A DNA stretch of 64,000 bases from Rhodoblastus acidophilus (GTDB lineage: Bacteria > Pseudomonadota > Alphaproteobacteria > Rhizobiales > Beijerinckiaceae). The position numbers were made by a program, and so were the translations under genes. Numbering within the stretch: position 1 is the first letter of the stretch; every line of letters begins with the position of its first letter. The notes beneath the pieces were generated by a model that was not told where the DNA came from, ran no database searches, and was given only the letters and a program-made list of their open reading frames with translations. Shown here in pieces: positions 9,665-18,600 of this stretch. The DNA lies in contig NZ_FYDG01000002.1 of assembly GCF_900187365.1 (NCBI RefSeq), forward strand, positions 186,001 through 250,000, written 5' to 3'.

Positions 9665-9689
9665 CCGGCCCGTCCGGAAGACGGGCCGG
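9665..9689 (-). other. Strong stem-loop between ctpA and yibQ
   Basis: A perfect 10-bp inverted repeat, CCGGCCCGTC at 9665-9674 and GACGGGCCGG at 9680-9689 with a 5-nt loop, lies in the 51-bp gap between the ctpA stop and the yibQ start. No T-run follows on the minus strand. It is therefore more likely an mRNA-stabilising or processing hairpin, or a partial attenuator, than a full terminator. Confidence 0.55.
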
Positions 9690-9699
9690 TAAGCGAAAA

Positions 9700-11220
9700 T
9701 CACTTTTCAGGAACAGGCGCCGGCGTCGGCCCCTGCTTCAGCACCGGCTCGCCATTCGGACCCACCGGCGGCGCGGCGGACGGCGCTTCGGTCGGGCGGC
9801 CCACGGCGGGCTTGTCGACGGCTTTCGCCTCGCCCGACTTGGCCTCGGATTTGGCCTCGCCGGATTTGGACTCGGGCTTGGCGGCGTCGGCCATGGCCTT
9901 GGCGCTTTCCGCCTTGAGCGCGTCGGCGGTCTTCACCCCGCGCAGCAGGTCGAGCGCGGCGTGCAGCGCCTTGTCCTTGGCGGCGTCCGGCGGCACATAG
10001 GCCTGCGAGCCGTGCTCCTCGTTCTCGCCGTTCTTGAGATGGCCCTTGAGCGAGGCCTCGCCCTCGGTCTTGTCCTTGCCCTTCAGCTCGTCCGGCACAT
10101 CCTCCAGCACCATCACGTCGGGCTCGATGCCCTTGGCCTGGATCGAACGGCCCGACGGCGTGTAATAGCGCGCCGTGGTCAGGCGCAGGGCGCCGTTGTT
10201 CAAGCCGAGCGGGATGATGGTCTGCACCGACCCCTTGCCGAACGAGCGCGTGCCGATCAGCGTGGCGCGCTTGTGGTCCTGCAACGCGCCGGCGACGATC
10301 TCGGACGCCGAGGCCGAGCCGCCATTGATCAGCACCACCACCGGCTTGCCCTTGGACAGGTCGATCGGGCGGGCGTTGTAGCGCTGGGTTTCGTCGGCGT
10401 TGCGGCCGCGGGTCGAAACGATCTCGCCATGGTCGATGAAGGCGTTGACCACCGCCACCGACTGGTCGAGCAGGCCGCCGGGATTGTTGCGCAGGTCGAT
10501 GATGTAACCCTTGAACTTGTCGGCCGGAATGTCCTTCTGGACCTTCTGCATCGCGTCCTTCAGACCTTCATAGGTCTGTTCGGTGAACTGGGTGATGCGG
10601 ATATAGCCGACGTCGGGCTGCTCGACGCGCGAACGCACCGACTTGATCTGAATGACGGCGCGGGTCAGCGTGACCTCGACCTTGTCCTTCTTGGGGCCGC
10701 GCGCCAGCGTCAGCTTGACGTTGGTGTTGACCTCGCCGCGCATCTTGTCGACCGCCTGGTTGAGGGTCATGCCCTGCACGGCCTCGCCGTCGATGGCGGT
10801 GATGAAATCGCCCGAGAGAATGCCGGCGCGCGCGGCCGGCGTGTCGTCGATCGGCGCGACCACCTTGACCAGCCCGTCTTCCTGCATCACCTCGATGCCC
10901 AGGCCGCCGAACTTGCCCTGGGTCTGAATCTGCATGTCCTGGAAGCTCTTGGCGTCCATGTAGGAGGAATGCGGGTCGAGCGAGGCCAACATGCCCGACA
11001 CCGCCGCCTCGACCATCTTCTTGTCGTCCGGCTTCTCGACATAATCGGCGCGCACCTTTTCGAACACGTCGCCGAACAGGTTGAGGCTGCGATAGACGTC
11101 GGAAGACGCGGCATGGGCGCCCGACGGCGCCCAGGGAGAGGAGAAGGGAACGCGCGCGCCGATCGAGGCGACGGATGCGCCCATGACCACGCCCAGCAGT
11201 ACCAGAGATGTCTTGCGCAT
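9700..11220 (-). CDS. ctpA: Carboxyl-terminal processing protease (S41 family)
   Basis: A 506-residue periplasmic serine protease. It has an N-terminal signal/anchor (residues 4-24), then the CTP N-terminal helical part, a PDZ domain (about 85-170, with GGLGIEVMQEDG and ARAGILSGD), and the S41 core. The catalytic Ser is in NGGSASASEI and the Lys in RSFGKGSVQT. The C-terminus (about 430-506) is a Lys/Glu/Ala/Pro repeat-like tail (SKSGEAKSEAKSGEAK), probably disordered. In proteobacteria such proteases trim murein endopeptidases and other envelope proteins. The start overlaps the last base of the envC-like stop, so the two genes are translationally linked. Confidence 0.94.
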   Translation of the reverse strand: MRKTSLVLLGVVMGASVASIGARVPFSSPWAPSGAHAASSDVYRSLNLFGDVFEKVRADYVEKPDDKKMVEAAVSGMLASLDPHSSYMDAKSFQDMQIQTQGKFGGLGIEVMQEDGLVKVVAPIDDTPAARAGILSGDFITAIDGEAVQGMTLNQAVDKMRGEVNTNVKLTLARGPKKDKVEVTLTRAVIQIKSVRSRVEQPDVGYIRITQFTEQTYEGLKDAMQKVQKDIPADKFKGYIIDLRNNPGGLLDQSVAVVNAFIDHGEIVSTRGRNADETQRYNARPIDLSKGKPVVVLINGGSASASEIVAGALQDHKRATLIGTRSFGKGSVQTIIPLGLNNGALRLTTARYYTPSGRSIQAKGIEPDVMVLEDVPDELKGKDKTEGEASLKGHLKNGENEEHGSQAYVPPDAAKDKALHAALDLLRGVKTADALKAESAKAMADAAKPESKSGEAKSEAKSGEAKAVDKPAVGRPTEAPSAAPPVGPNGEPVLKQGPTPAPVPEK

Positions 11221-12614
11221 TATCCGCGAACCCTCATATTTTCCGGGCTATTGGCGCCCCTGGCCCACCAGGGCCCCGGATCGATCGCCACCCCATCCTT
11301 GCGAAACTCGACATAAAGCACTGGCTGCCTCGCGGCAATGGCCACAGCGGCGGCGGTTTGCGCCGCGCCATCGCCCATCGACCCGACCGGCTCGCCCGCG
11401 AGAACGAATTGCCCAACCGAGACGTCGACTCGCGCCATGCCAGCCATCACGACATAGTAGCCGCCGCCTGCGTTGACGATCAAGAGTTGACCATAAGACC
11501 GCCAAGGTCCGCTGAAGGCGATATAGCCATCACATGGAGACGAAACAATGGCTTGTGGTTTCGTAGCGAGAGAAAGTCCTTTTTCTGCTCCGCCGAATTC
11601 GCTGGGCGCGCCGTAAGACTTGATCACAGCCCCGCTGGCGGGCGGCGACAGCAGGCCCTTGGCCTGGGAGAAAGCAATGGCCGGCGTCAGCCGCGCGGGG
11701 TCGCGTTTCTGCGCGTCGGCGAATTTCTGCCGGGCGTCCTCGGCCTCCTTGTCGCTCTGCCGGGCGCGGGCCTCCTCGGCCTGACGCGCCTTTTCCGCCG
11801 CCGCGCGGGCGCCGGCGACCTCCCCCTCCATCCGCCCGATCAGATCCTGAAGGCTCGCCGCCTGCCCGGCCAGAACCTCGGCGCGCTTGCGCTCAGCGGC
11901 GAGCGCCTCCTGCGCCTGGCCGACGGCTTTCTGCCGCGCCGCGACCAGCGCCTCCAGCCGGGACCGCTCGTCGCGCTGCGCCTGCGCCTCGGACGCCTGG
12001 CGGGCGCGCTCCCCGTCGATGGCGCGGCGCAGCGACACCAGATCCTGCAGATCGCTGGCCAGAGCCTCCGTCTCGGCGCGCAATTGCGGCAACACGGCGC
12101 CGAGCATCATCGAGGCGCGGATGGCGCGCAAAACGTCCTCGGGCTGGGTCAGCAGCGCGGGCGGCGGCTTGCGGCCCATGCGCTGCAACACCGCCAGCAC
12201 CGAGGCCAGCACGTCGCGGCGCCCGTCGAGCGACTTGCGGATCGCGCTCTCCGACCCCGCCAGCTTGTCGAGGCGGGCCTCGGTCGCCGCCGTCTGCGCC
12301 TCGGCCTCCTCGACCCGGCGCCGCGCGTCGATCGCCGCCGCCGTCAATTTGGCGCGGTCGTTCTGAATGGCCTCGATTTCGGCCTCGATTTTCTTGCGCT
12401 GCGCCTCCGATTGCGCCAGCGTGTCCTGAACGCCCTTGAATTCAGTCTTGCGCTTGTCGAGATCGCCGGCCTCGGGCGCGGAGGGCGGCGGCGCGGTTGG
12501 CGCTTGCGCCGCCGGCGCGCCAGCCCTGACCGAGCCGGACGGGAACGCGCCAAGCAGCAGCGCCGCCAGCGCGGCCTCGGCGAGCCATCCCCGTCCCAAT
12601 CGTTGTCGCGCCAT
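11220..12614 (-). CDS. EnvC-like murein hydrolase activator (coiled coil plus degenerate LytM)
   Basis: About 464 residues: a signal peptide (about 10-36), a long coiled coil (about 55-300, rich in Ala/Glu/Arg/Gln), and a C-terminal M23/LytM domain. Catalytic zinc ligands are absent. The HxxxD loop reads KGLSLAT, the usual YAHM reads MAGM, and the final HxHFE reads LYVEF. This loss is the signature of EnvC-type activators, which switch on amidases at the septum rather than cutting murein. ATG 12614 was chosen because AGGA lies 7 nt upstream and the signal peptide follows; an ATG at 12638 lacks a ribosome site. It is first in the run to ctpA-yibQ-rppH. Confidence 0.88.
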   Translation of the reverse strand: MARQRLGRGWLAEAALAALLLGAFPSGSVRAGAPAAQAPTAPPPSAPEAGDLDKRKTEFKGVQDTLAQSEAQRKKIEAEIEAIQNDRAKLTAAAIDARRRVEEAEAQTAATEARLDKLAGSESAIRKSLDGRRDVLASVLAVLQRMGRKPPPALLTQPEDVLRAIRASMMLGAVLPQLRAETEALASDLQDLVSLRRAIDGERARQASEAQAQRDERSRLEALVAARQKAVGQAQEALAAERKRAEVLAGQAASLQDLIGRMEGEVAGARAAAEKARQAEEARARQSDKEAEDARQKFADAQKRDPARLTPAIAFSQAKGLLSPPASGAVIKSYGAPSEFGGAEKGLSLATKPQAIVSSPCDGYIAFSGPWRSYGQLLIVNAGGGYYVVMAGMARVDVSVGQFVLAGEPVGSMGDGAAQTAAAVAIAARQPVLYVEFRKDGVAIDPGPWWARGANSPENMRVRG

Positions 12615-12700
12615 AGACCATCCTGCCGATTCGCCCATTTCAGATTAAAGGCGCGCCCCGCGACAGCAATGGGGCGCCAGCGCGGAGCGCGGCTTTTCTC

Positions 12701-12729
12701 TTGACAAAAGAGCTAATGTTCTTTATTTG
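12701..12729 (+). promoter_or_regulatory. Sigma70-like promoter
   Basis: A perfect -35 box TTGACA (12701-12706) is followed after 17 bp by TATTTG (12724-12729), in an AT-rich patch of otherwise GC-rich DNA. It points right, toward the small frame starting at 12766, which has its own Shine-Dalgarno. Confidence 0.5.
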
Positions 12730-12765
12730 TTCCTGCCAAGCGCCCGCGCAGGACGGAACGAGGCC

Positions 12766-12930
12766 ATGATCGTTGCGGCTGTCTGTTTTGCTCTCGTTTT
12801 CGCCCGCCTGCCGGCGATCGCCGCAGCGCAGGGCGAAATCCAGAGTCCACGCCATTTTCCCCGTCTGGCCGCGCCCGTCCGCGCGCCGCCGGCTGCGGCG
12901 GATTGCGCGGCTCGTCCGCCGGGCGCTTAG
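12766..12930 (+). CDS. Candidate small exported peptide
   Basis: A 54-residue frame starting at ATG 12766. It is preceded by a purine-rich Shine-Dalgarno (GGACGGAACGAGG) and by a good sigma70-type promoter 40 bp upstream. The product begins MIVAAVCFALVFARLPAIAA, which reads as a signal peptide, and ends in a Pro/Ala/Arg-rich tail with one Cys. The stop overlaps the stop of the convergent kinase gene by 4 bp. No family is recognised. The tail could simply be GC-rich chance coding, so it is listed as a candidate. Confidence 0.38.
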   Translation: MIVAAVCFALVFARLPAIAAAQGEIQSPRHFPRLAAPVRAPPAAADCAARPPGA

Positions 12931-14291
12931 TCGCCGCGGCCCATGGCGACTTGGGCCAGGGGCGCGCGCAGGCTGTAGCTCAGTCCATCCGGCAGGAAAT
13001 CCATCTGGCTTTCGCCCTGGATCGACTGCGGCGCCGTTCGCGTCAGAACAGAGAAGCCAAACCCCGTGCGCTCCGGCGCGTTGACCGAAGGGCCGCCGCG
13101 CTCCCGCCACGTCAGGCGGTAGACGCCCGTCTCTTCCTCGAGCGCGAACTCCAATTCGACGCGGCCCTCCGGCGTGGACCACGCGCCATATTTCACGGCA
13201 TTGGTCGCCAGCTCGTGCAGAGCCAGACCGTAACATTCGGCCGCGCGGGGGTTGATCTCGATCAGATCGCCCGCGACGGACAGCCGGGACTCGCCGGAGT
13301 CCACCAGCTCGCAACATTGAATCCGGGTGAGTTCGCTGATCGCCACGCCGCGCCAATCGCGGGACACCAGCATGTCATGGCTGGCGCCGATCGCCGCGAG
13401 GCGCGCCATGAAGCCGTCCGTGAACGCCTCCGGGCTCTCGGCGAAACGCGCCGTCTGGCGCGCGACCGCCTGCACCACCGCCAGCATGTTCTTGGAGCGA
13501 TGGTTCACTTCCCTCAGCAGGAATTCGATATGTTCGGCGGCGCGGGTCAGGGTGGTGACGTCGCGATAACTCGCGGAAATCGCCACCGTTTCCCCGGTGC
13601 GCTCATCCCGGATCGGCGCCAGCGACAGAGAGAAGTCCAACGACGCCCCGTCCTTGCGTTTGCGCCGAACCAGCTCGCCCTTGATCGGCTGCTGCGCCGC
13701 CCGCGCCAGCTTGTCGGCGAACTGCTGGCGAAATCCCTCGGGAACGATCAGATCGGCCAGTCGCGCGCCCATAACTTCGGCGCGCTCGAACTGGAAAATC
13801 TCGGTAAAGGCGGCGTTGGCGTTGAGAATTCGGCCGTTGCCGTCGACGCTGACGATGGCGTCGGACGAATGCGCCACAATGGCGGCCAATTGCTCGGCCG
13901 CGCTTTTGCCCCGGCGCAATTCGGCCTCATATTCCGTGCGGCGCCAGGCGCTGACGAAGCTGAGATGCACCGTTTCGCCGCCGCTCGGCCGACGGCGCAG
14001 CACGGCGTTCAAATAGACCGGAAGAATGGCGCCGTTGCTGCGCTGCAACAAGACGAACACTTCCTCGACCGGTTCATCCTGCCGCAGGCTTTCGACCAGC
14101 GACGCGAAAAACTCCTGCCCGTCGCCCGCCAGACAGCTTGCGAGATTGCCCCCCCTGGCGCCCGCGCAAAGCCCGACCCATGCTCGCAATTGACGATTCG
14201 CGCTCAGGAAGGCCCCGTTCGGCGCGACGACCGCCAGACCGCACGGCGCCAGTTCAAACAGGTCGGCTTCGATCGTTCCGGTGTGAATCAT
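12927..14291 (-). CDS. PAS-domain sensor histidine kinase, HWE/HisKA_2 type
   Basis: About 454 residues, soluble. PAS 1 is at about residues 8-110 (LFELAPCGLAVVAPNGAFL), PAS 2 at about 125-240 (IVAHSSDAIVSVDGNGRI), then a phosphoacceptor helix LLREVNHRSKNMLAVVQAVA and an HWE-type ATPase with ALHELATNAVKYGAWS. Such kinases in alphaproteobacteria sense light, oxygen or stress and often feed the general stress response. ATG 14291 was preferred to a TTG at 14345. There is no adjacent response regulator, so the partner is elsewhere. The gene sits between envC and rlmH, which are normally near each other in this order, so it looks inserted into the core string. Confidence 0.88.
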   Translation of the reverse strand: MIHTGTIEADLFELAPCGLAVVAPNGAFLSANRQLRAWVGLCAGARGGNLASCLAGDGQEFFASLVESLRQDEPVEEVFVLLQRSNGAILPVYLNAVLRRRPSGGETVHLSFVSAWRRTEYEAELRRGKSAAEQLAAIVAHSSDAIVSVDGNGRILNANAAFTEIFQFERAEVMGARLADLIVPEGFRQQFADKLARAAQQPIKGELVRRKRKDGASLDFSLSLAPIRDERTGETVAISASYRDVTTLTRAAEHIEFLLREVNHRSKNMLAVVQAVARQTARFAESPEAFTDGFMARLAAIGASHDMLVSRDWRGVAISELTRIQCCELVDSGESRLSVAGDLIEINPRAAECYGLALHELATNAVKYGAWSTPEGRVELEFALEEETGVYRLTWRERGGPSVNAPERTGFGFSVLTRTAPQSIQGESQMDFLPDGLSYSLRAPLAQVAMGRGD

Positions 14292-14497
14292 GCGGCTCTT
14301 GGTCTTCTTTCCGCTGCCCAGCGAAGCTTTGTCGCACGATTCCAAAGAAACGTTCAGACAACTTTTTGTGATCCATAACTTGGGGAAAACCGCCGCAAAT
14401 CATTTGGAGCTTTCGCCGCCGGATCACAGGTCGAATTCCGACGTATTTCGTGCGCCTTCCGCAAGGCGACCCTGAAATCGACTCGGGCCGGCGGCCT

Positions 14498-14980
14498 TCA
14501 GGCCCGATGATAGGGATGTCCCGCCAGGATCGTCATGGCGCGGAACAATTGCTCGGCCGCGAGCGCGCGGACCAATTGATGCGGCCACGTCATCGCGCCG
14601 AAGGCGAGAACGAGATCGGCGCGGGCGCGAAACGCCGCATCGAGACCGTCCGGCCCGCCGATCACCACGGCGCAAGCCGGGGCGCCGGCGTCGCGCCAAT
14701 CGCCGATGCGCGCCGCGAACGCCTCGCTGTCCATGGTTTTTCCGCGCTCGTCGAGGCAAACTAACCGGGCGCCGGCCGGCACAAGCGCGCGCAGCGCCTG
14801 CGCCTCCTCCGCCTTGCGGTCTTCCGGCCGCCGCGCCCGGGATTCGTCGATTTCGCGCAGATCGAAGGCGGTGAGGCCGATCTTGCGGCCGCCGGCGGCG
14901 CAACGCTCCACATAGCGGGAGACAAGTTCGCGCTCGGGGCCGCTCTTGAGGCGCCCGACGCCGGCCAGCAACAGTTTCAT
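14498..14980 (-). CDS. rlmH: 23S rRNA (pseudouridine1915-N3)-methyltransferase RlmH
   Basis: A 160-residue SPOUT methyltransferase that methylates pseudouridine 1915 in helix 69 of 23S rRNA, using S-adenosylmethionine. Family marks are [52 protein letters not shown] and the invariant C-terminal GHPYHR. Length is normal. It lies about 15 bp downstream of rsfS on the same strand. Confidence 0.96.
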   Translation of the reverse strand: MKLLLAGVGRLKSGPERELVSRYVERCAAGGRKIGLTAFDLREIDESRARRPEDRKAEEAQALRALVPAGARLVCLDERGKTMDSEAFAARIGDWRDAGAPACAVVIGGPDGLDAAFRARADLVLAFGAMTWPHQLVRALAAEQLFRAMTILAGHPYHRA

Positions 14981-14995
14981 CGGATCCGCTGAGGT

Positions 14996-15649
14996 TCAGC
15001 CCGGAGACCGGGCCTCGGTCGGCCGGTCCACGCCCCACATCTTCTCCAGATTGTAGAAGGCGCGGACCTCCGGCCGAAACAGATGCACGATCACGTCCCC
15101 GGCGTCGATCAGCACCCAGTCGCAGGCGGGAAGTCCTTCGACGCCGGGCGTCCGCGCGCCCATGTCCTTGAGCGCGCGCACCACCCTGTCGGCCAGGGCG
15201 CCGACCTGCGTGGTCGAGCGTCCCGAAGCGATCACCATCCAGTCCGCGACCGAAGTCTTGCCCTCCAGGTCGATCAGCGAGATGTCCTCGGCCTTCAAAT
15301 CCTCCAGCGCCGTGATCGCGGCCTGAAGCTCGGCCGGGTGAAGTTTCGGCTCGGCCGCGGCCTCGGGCCTGGGCTCCGCCGTCGTGGCGACCGTCGCAGG
15401 AATTTTGCGCGCGCGCGGCTTGGGCGCTTTCGCGACGGACGCCGTCTCGGGCGTGGGAATGACGGAGTGCGCGGCATCGGGCGCGACGGGTGTGGTAACG
15501 GGCTTACGGGTCAGTTTTCTATCCTCGGCGAGGCGGGCGTGCTCGCGCCTAAAATGACGGCGCCTGCGGAAATAATCAACATAAGAAGGGGCCGTGCGCA
15601 CAAGCCGCACAGCCGTGCCGCAACGTAAGTAACCACGAGACGTTCGCAC
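14996..15649 (-). CDS. rsfS: Ribosomal silencing factor RsfS
   Basis: The C-terminal 110 residues are a typical RsfS domain. It binds ribosomal protein L14, blocks subunit joining and damps translation in starved cells. It contains LEDLKAEDISLIDLEGKTS, DWMVIASGRSTTQVGALAD, GLPACDWVLIDAGDVIVHLF and FYNLEKMWG. The N-terminal half is Pro/Ala/Lys-rich and variable. No ATG exists before the domain, so the start must be non-ATG; the longest frame begins with GTG at 15649, and shorter GTG starts near 15600-15610 are possible. It is co-oriented with rlmH. Confidence 0.9.
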   Translation of the reverse strand: MRTSRGYLRCGTAVRLVRTAPSYVDYFRRRRHFRREHARLAEDRKLTRKPVTTPVAPDAAHSVIPTPETASVAKAPKPRARKIPATVATTAEPRPEAAAEPKLHPAELQAAITALEDLKAEDISLIDLEGKTSVADWMVIASGRSTTQVGALADRVVRALKDMGARTPGVEGLPACDWVLIDAGDVIVHLFRPEVRAFYNLEKMWGVDRPTEARSPG

Positions 15650-15739
15650 AGATTATCACAATGAAAATACAAATGTTTTCTTATTTTTAATGATGAGTCC
15701 CCACTATCGCGACGCTGTTTCATAAGGCGGGAGGCGCTC

Positions 15740-17974
15740 ATGCTAGGCCGTTTCAGGATTGGACATCAATTGATTGCCCTGGCGCTGGTTCCCGCGCTGG
15801 GTTTTATCGCGATTCTCGGCAATGTGGTCTGGACGGTACATGTTCAGAACGTTACCCAGGCCCGCGCGCATCTGGCGGCGCAAACCGCGCTGGAGGCGTC
15901 GCAGTTCGCCGGAACCATGTTGCAACTGCGCAGCGCCGAGAAGAATTTCGTGCTGCAGCGCGACGAAACCTATGTCGCCGAACATGAGACTCGCGCCCAA
16001 ATGGCGCGCGCGCAGATGAAAAGCCTTGCCGAAAAAGCCGCCCAACTGGACGACGCCGAGTTGAAGCGCGGCCTCGCCGCCGTGGAGCAGCCCATGGCCC
16101 TCTACTTCGCCTCGTTTGGCAAATTCGTGGAAGCGACGCGAATCCTCGGGCTCACGCCCGACAAGGGAATCGACGGCGAACTGCGCGTCGCCGCCAACGC
16201 ATTGCAGCAGGCCTTCACCAGCCTCGACCGGCCGATCCTCAACGTCAAGGCGCTCATGATGCGCATTCACGCGAAGGACTTCATGATTCTCCACAAGGAT
16301 CAGGATCGGGCCGCCACCATCGCAGCCAATGAGGAACTGAAACGCGCCGTCGCCGAGGATCCGGCGATCGAGGACGCGCGGAGCCGTCTGAGCGACCTCG
16401 TCGACCGCTACGCATCCGGCTTTTCGGCCTGGGCCCGGAAGGCGACCGAGGCCGCCGCGATCGAAAACGAGATCTCCCGCGGCTATAACGCGTTCGAGCC
16501 CGCCATCGCCGGCGTCGTCGCGCGCGCGCGGGTCATCAACGAGGAAAAATTCGCCGAAGTGGACTCCATGGACAAGCGGAGCCTTGCAACGGCGGTCGCC
16601 ACGATCGCGCTCGCGCTGATCGCCGCCTTCGCGCTGTCCGTGTCGGTTTGGCGTTACCTTGCGGGATCGCTCGGCCGCCTGAACGGCGCCATGGCCTCCA
16701 TCACCAAAGGCGACACCACGGCCGATCTCAACGACCTGAACACGGCCAACGAGATCGGGGACATGGCCCGCGCGGTCAACGTGTTCCGCGAGAACACCGC
16801 GGCGCGCGGCCGGCTTGAGAAGGAAGCGAAGGCCGAGCGCGAACGCGAGGCCGATCGCCAGCGCGTTCTCGAGGAAATCACCTCCCATTTCCGCGACAAT
16901 GTGCACTCCGTCGTATCCGCGCTGCGCGCGCGCACCGGCGAAATGGGCGAAACGGCGAAAAACCTCGGCGCAGTCGCCTCGCGCGCCAGCGGCGCCGCCG
17001 ACGACGCCAACCGCTCCGCCAACGATTCGTCCGGCAACATGCAGACGGTCTCCGCCGCCGCCGAGGAGCTGACCGCCTCCATCCAGGAGATTCTCCGCCA
17101 GATCGAAGGCATGCGCCACCGCGCCGACCAAACCAGCGCCTCCGCCCGCGACACCGACCGCCACGTCCGCGCCCTGGTGACTCTGGCGGAAAAGATCGGC
17201 GCCATCGTCGAGATCATTCGCAGCATCGCCCAGCAGACCAATATGCTGGCGCTCAACGCCACCATCGAGGCGGCGCGCGCCGGCGAGGCCGGCCGCGGCT
17301 TCGCCGTCGTCGCCTCCGAGGTCAAGACGCTCGCCGAACATACCGCGCGCGCCACGGACGAAATCGGCGCCCAGATCGCCGAAATCCAGGGCGCGACCCG
17401 CGAGGCGGAAAGCGCCATCGAGTCCATCGCCGTGGCCGCAAGCGACATGGATACGCTGACCGCCACCATCGCCTCCTCGGTCAGCCAGCAAAGCGAAGCC
17501 ACCGAGGAGATCGCCCGCGCGGTCGCGCGCGCGGCGACAAGCTCCAACGAGACCAGCGTCAGCGTCACCCACGCCGCCTCGGTCATCAGCGAGACCAATG
17601 TCGAGGCGGGACGCGTGACCTCGGTCACCGAGGCCCTCATCGCGGCGGGAACCACCCTCACCAAGACCGTCGAGACCTTCATGATCGATCTGGGGCGCGA
17701 CATCAAGGAACGGCGCAAGGCGCTGCGCCGCCGTTCGACCCAGGCGCTGGTGCTGTCGTCCGATGGCCGGAGCGAACAGGCGCATCTCGTCGACATTTCC
17801 GATTCCGGCGTCAAGTTCAGCTCGTCCGGGCGGCTGAAAGTCGGCGACACGCTCACCCTGCAATTCGAGGACGGCGCCAGGACCCAGGCCCGCGTGGCCC
17901 GCGTCGAGCCGGGGTTCGCGGCGGCGCAGTTCCTGGAGACGCTCGACGGCGCGCTCGACCGTTACGCGGCCTGA
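15740..17974 (+). CDS. Methyl-accepting chemotaxis protein with C-terminal PilZ domain
   Basis: A 744-residue transducer. Transmembrane helix 1 is at about residues 10-32. A long all-helical periplasmic sensor (33-280) resembles the HBM type, with [16 protein letters not shown]. Transmembrane helix 2 is at about 285-308, then HAMP (310-365), a cytoplasmic signalling domain (400-650) with the hairpin-tip sequence [20 protein letters not shown], and finally a PilZ domain (about 665-740) with [11 protein letters not shown] and DISDSGVKF. PilZ binds cyclic-di-GMP through its RxxxR and D/NxSxxG motifs; both are recognisable here (RRRST, DISDSG). The receptor could therefore be tuned by c-di-GMP. 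It stands against the flow of the core operon, between rsfS and nadD. Confidence 0.92.
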   Translation: MLGRFRIGHQLIALALVPALGFIAILGNVVWTVHVQNVTQARAHLAAQTALEASQFAGTMLQLRSAEKNFVLQRDETYVAEHETRAQMARAQMKSLAEKAAQLDDAELKRGLAAVEQPMALYFASFGKFVEATRILGLTPDKGIDGELRVAANALQQAFTSLDRPILNVKALMMRIHAKDFMILHKDQDRAATIAANEELKRAVAEDPAIEDARSRLSDLVDRYASGFSAWARKATEAAAIENEISRGYNAFEPAIAGVVARARVINEEKFAEVDSMDKRSLATAVATIALALIAAFALSVSVWRYLAGSLGRLNGAMASITKGDTTADLNDLNTANEIGDMARAVNVFRENTAARGRLEKEAKAEREREADRQRVLEEITSHFRDNVHSVVSALRARTGEMGETAKNLGAVASRASGAADDANRSANDSSGNMQTVSAAAEELTASIQEILRQIEGMRHRADQTSASARDTDRHVRALVTLAEKIGAIVEIIRSIAQQTNMLALNATIEAARAGEAGRGFAVVASEVKTLAEHTARATDEIGAQIAEIQGATREAESAIESIAVAASDMDTLTATIASSVSQQSEATEEIARAVARAATSSNETSVSVTHAASVISETNVEAGRVTSVTEALIAAGTTLTKTVETFMIDLGRDIKERRKALRRRSTQALVLSSDGRSEQAHLVDISDSGVKFSSSGRLKVGDTLTLQFEDGARTQARVARVEPGFAAAQFLETLDGALDRYAA

Positions 17975-17981
17975 GGGGCGA

Positions 17982-18575
17982 TCACGGCGCGCGCTGGCGC
18001 AATTGCGTCGAAGACAGGGGCGAGCGCGGCCCATGCAGCAGCACCAGCGCAGGCGGTTTGCGGCGGAACAGCCCGGCCGCCTGCGCTTCCGGCAGACGCG
18101 CGCGCGAAAACCAGCCCGCCGCCCCGCCGAAAGCGGCGCGATGGGTGGAGCCCGGCCGGTCCACCACGAGAATCGGCAGGGTGTTGGCGATGTCGCGCCA
18201 GCGCCGCCAGCGGTGGAAGCCGGCGAGATTGTCGGCGCCCATCACCCAGACGAATTTGACCCCGCGTCCCCGCCGCGCCAGAAATTCGACGGTCTGCCAG
18301 GAATAGCGCACGCGCAGCGGCGCTTCGAACGCCGTGACTCTTATGCGCGGGTGGCGGAAAAATTTCTCCACATCGGCCAGACGCTGCGCAAACGGCGGCA
18401 ACTGGGCCGGGTCCTTCAGCGGATTGCCCGGCGTCACCATCACCCAGACCGCATCGAGCCCGGCGCGGCGCAAGGCCGTGAGCGCGACCAGACGATGGCC
18501 CTGATGCGGCGGATTGAACGAGCCGCCGAACAGGCCGATCCTCATCCCCGGCGCGTGTGGCGGCAGTTTGATCAC
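17982..18575 (-). CDS. nadD: Nicotinate-nucleotide adenylyltransferase
   Basis: A nucleotidyltransferase of NAD synthesis (nicotinate mononucleotide + ATP to deamido-NAD). Motifs are GLFGGSFNPPHQGH (the ATP-binding HxGH), VMVTPGNPLK, FVWVMGADNLAGFH and C-terminal SSTQLRQR. The start is ambiguous. GTG 18575 yields the VIKLPPHAPG lead-in often seen in Rhizobiales NadD; ATG 18545 would begin at MRIGLFGG, and an ATG at 18635 would overlap proA by 35 nt. None has a clear Shine-Dalgarno, which fits translation coupled to proA. Confidence 0.92.
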   Translation of the reverse strand: MIKLPPHAPGMRIGLFGGSFNPPHQGHRLVALTALRRAGLDAVWVMVTPGNPLKDPAQLPPFAQRLADVEKFFRHPRIRVTAFEAPLRVRYSWQTVEFLARRGRGVKFVWVMGADNLAGFHRWRRWRDIANTLPILVVDRPGSTHRAAFGGAAGWFSRARLPEAQAAGLFRRKPPALVLLHGPRSPLSSTQLRQRAP

Positions 18576-18600
18576 GCGGGTTTCGCCGTGCGGAGAAAGG

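Noticed and set aside
9142-11316. A 724-codon rightward open frame opposite ctpA and yibQ
   Set aside because: Low-complexity antisense of the S41 protease gene, whose PDZ and catalytic motifs are unambiguous.
15743-18034. A 763-codon leftward frame opposite the chemoreceptor
   Set aside because: Repetitive Gly/Asp-rich shadow of the MCP signalling helices.
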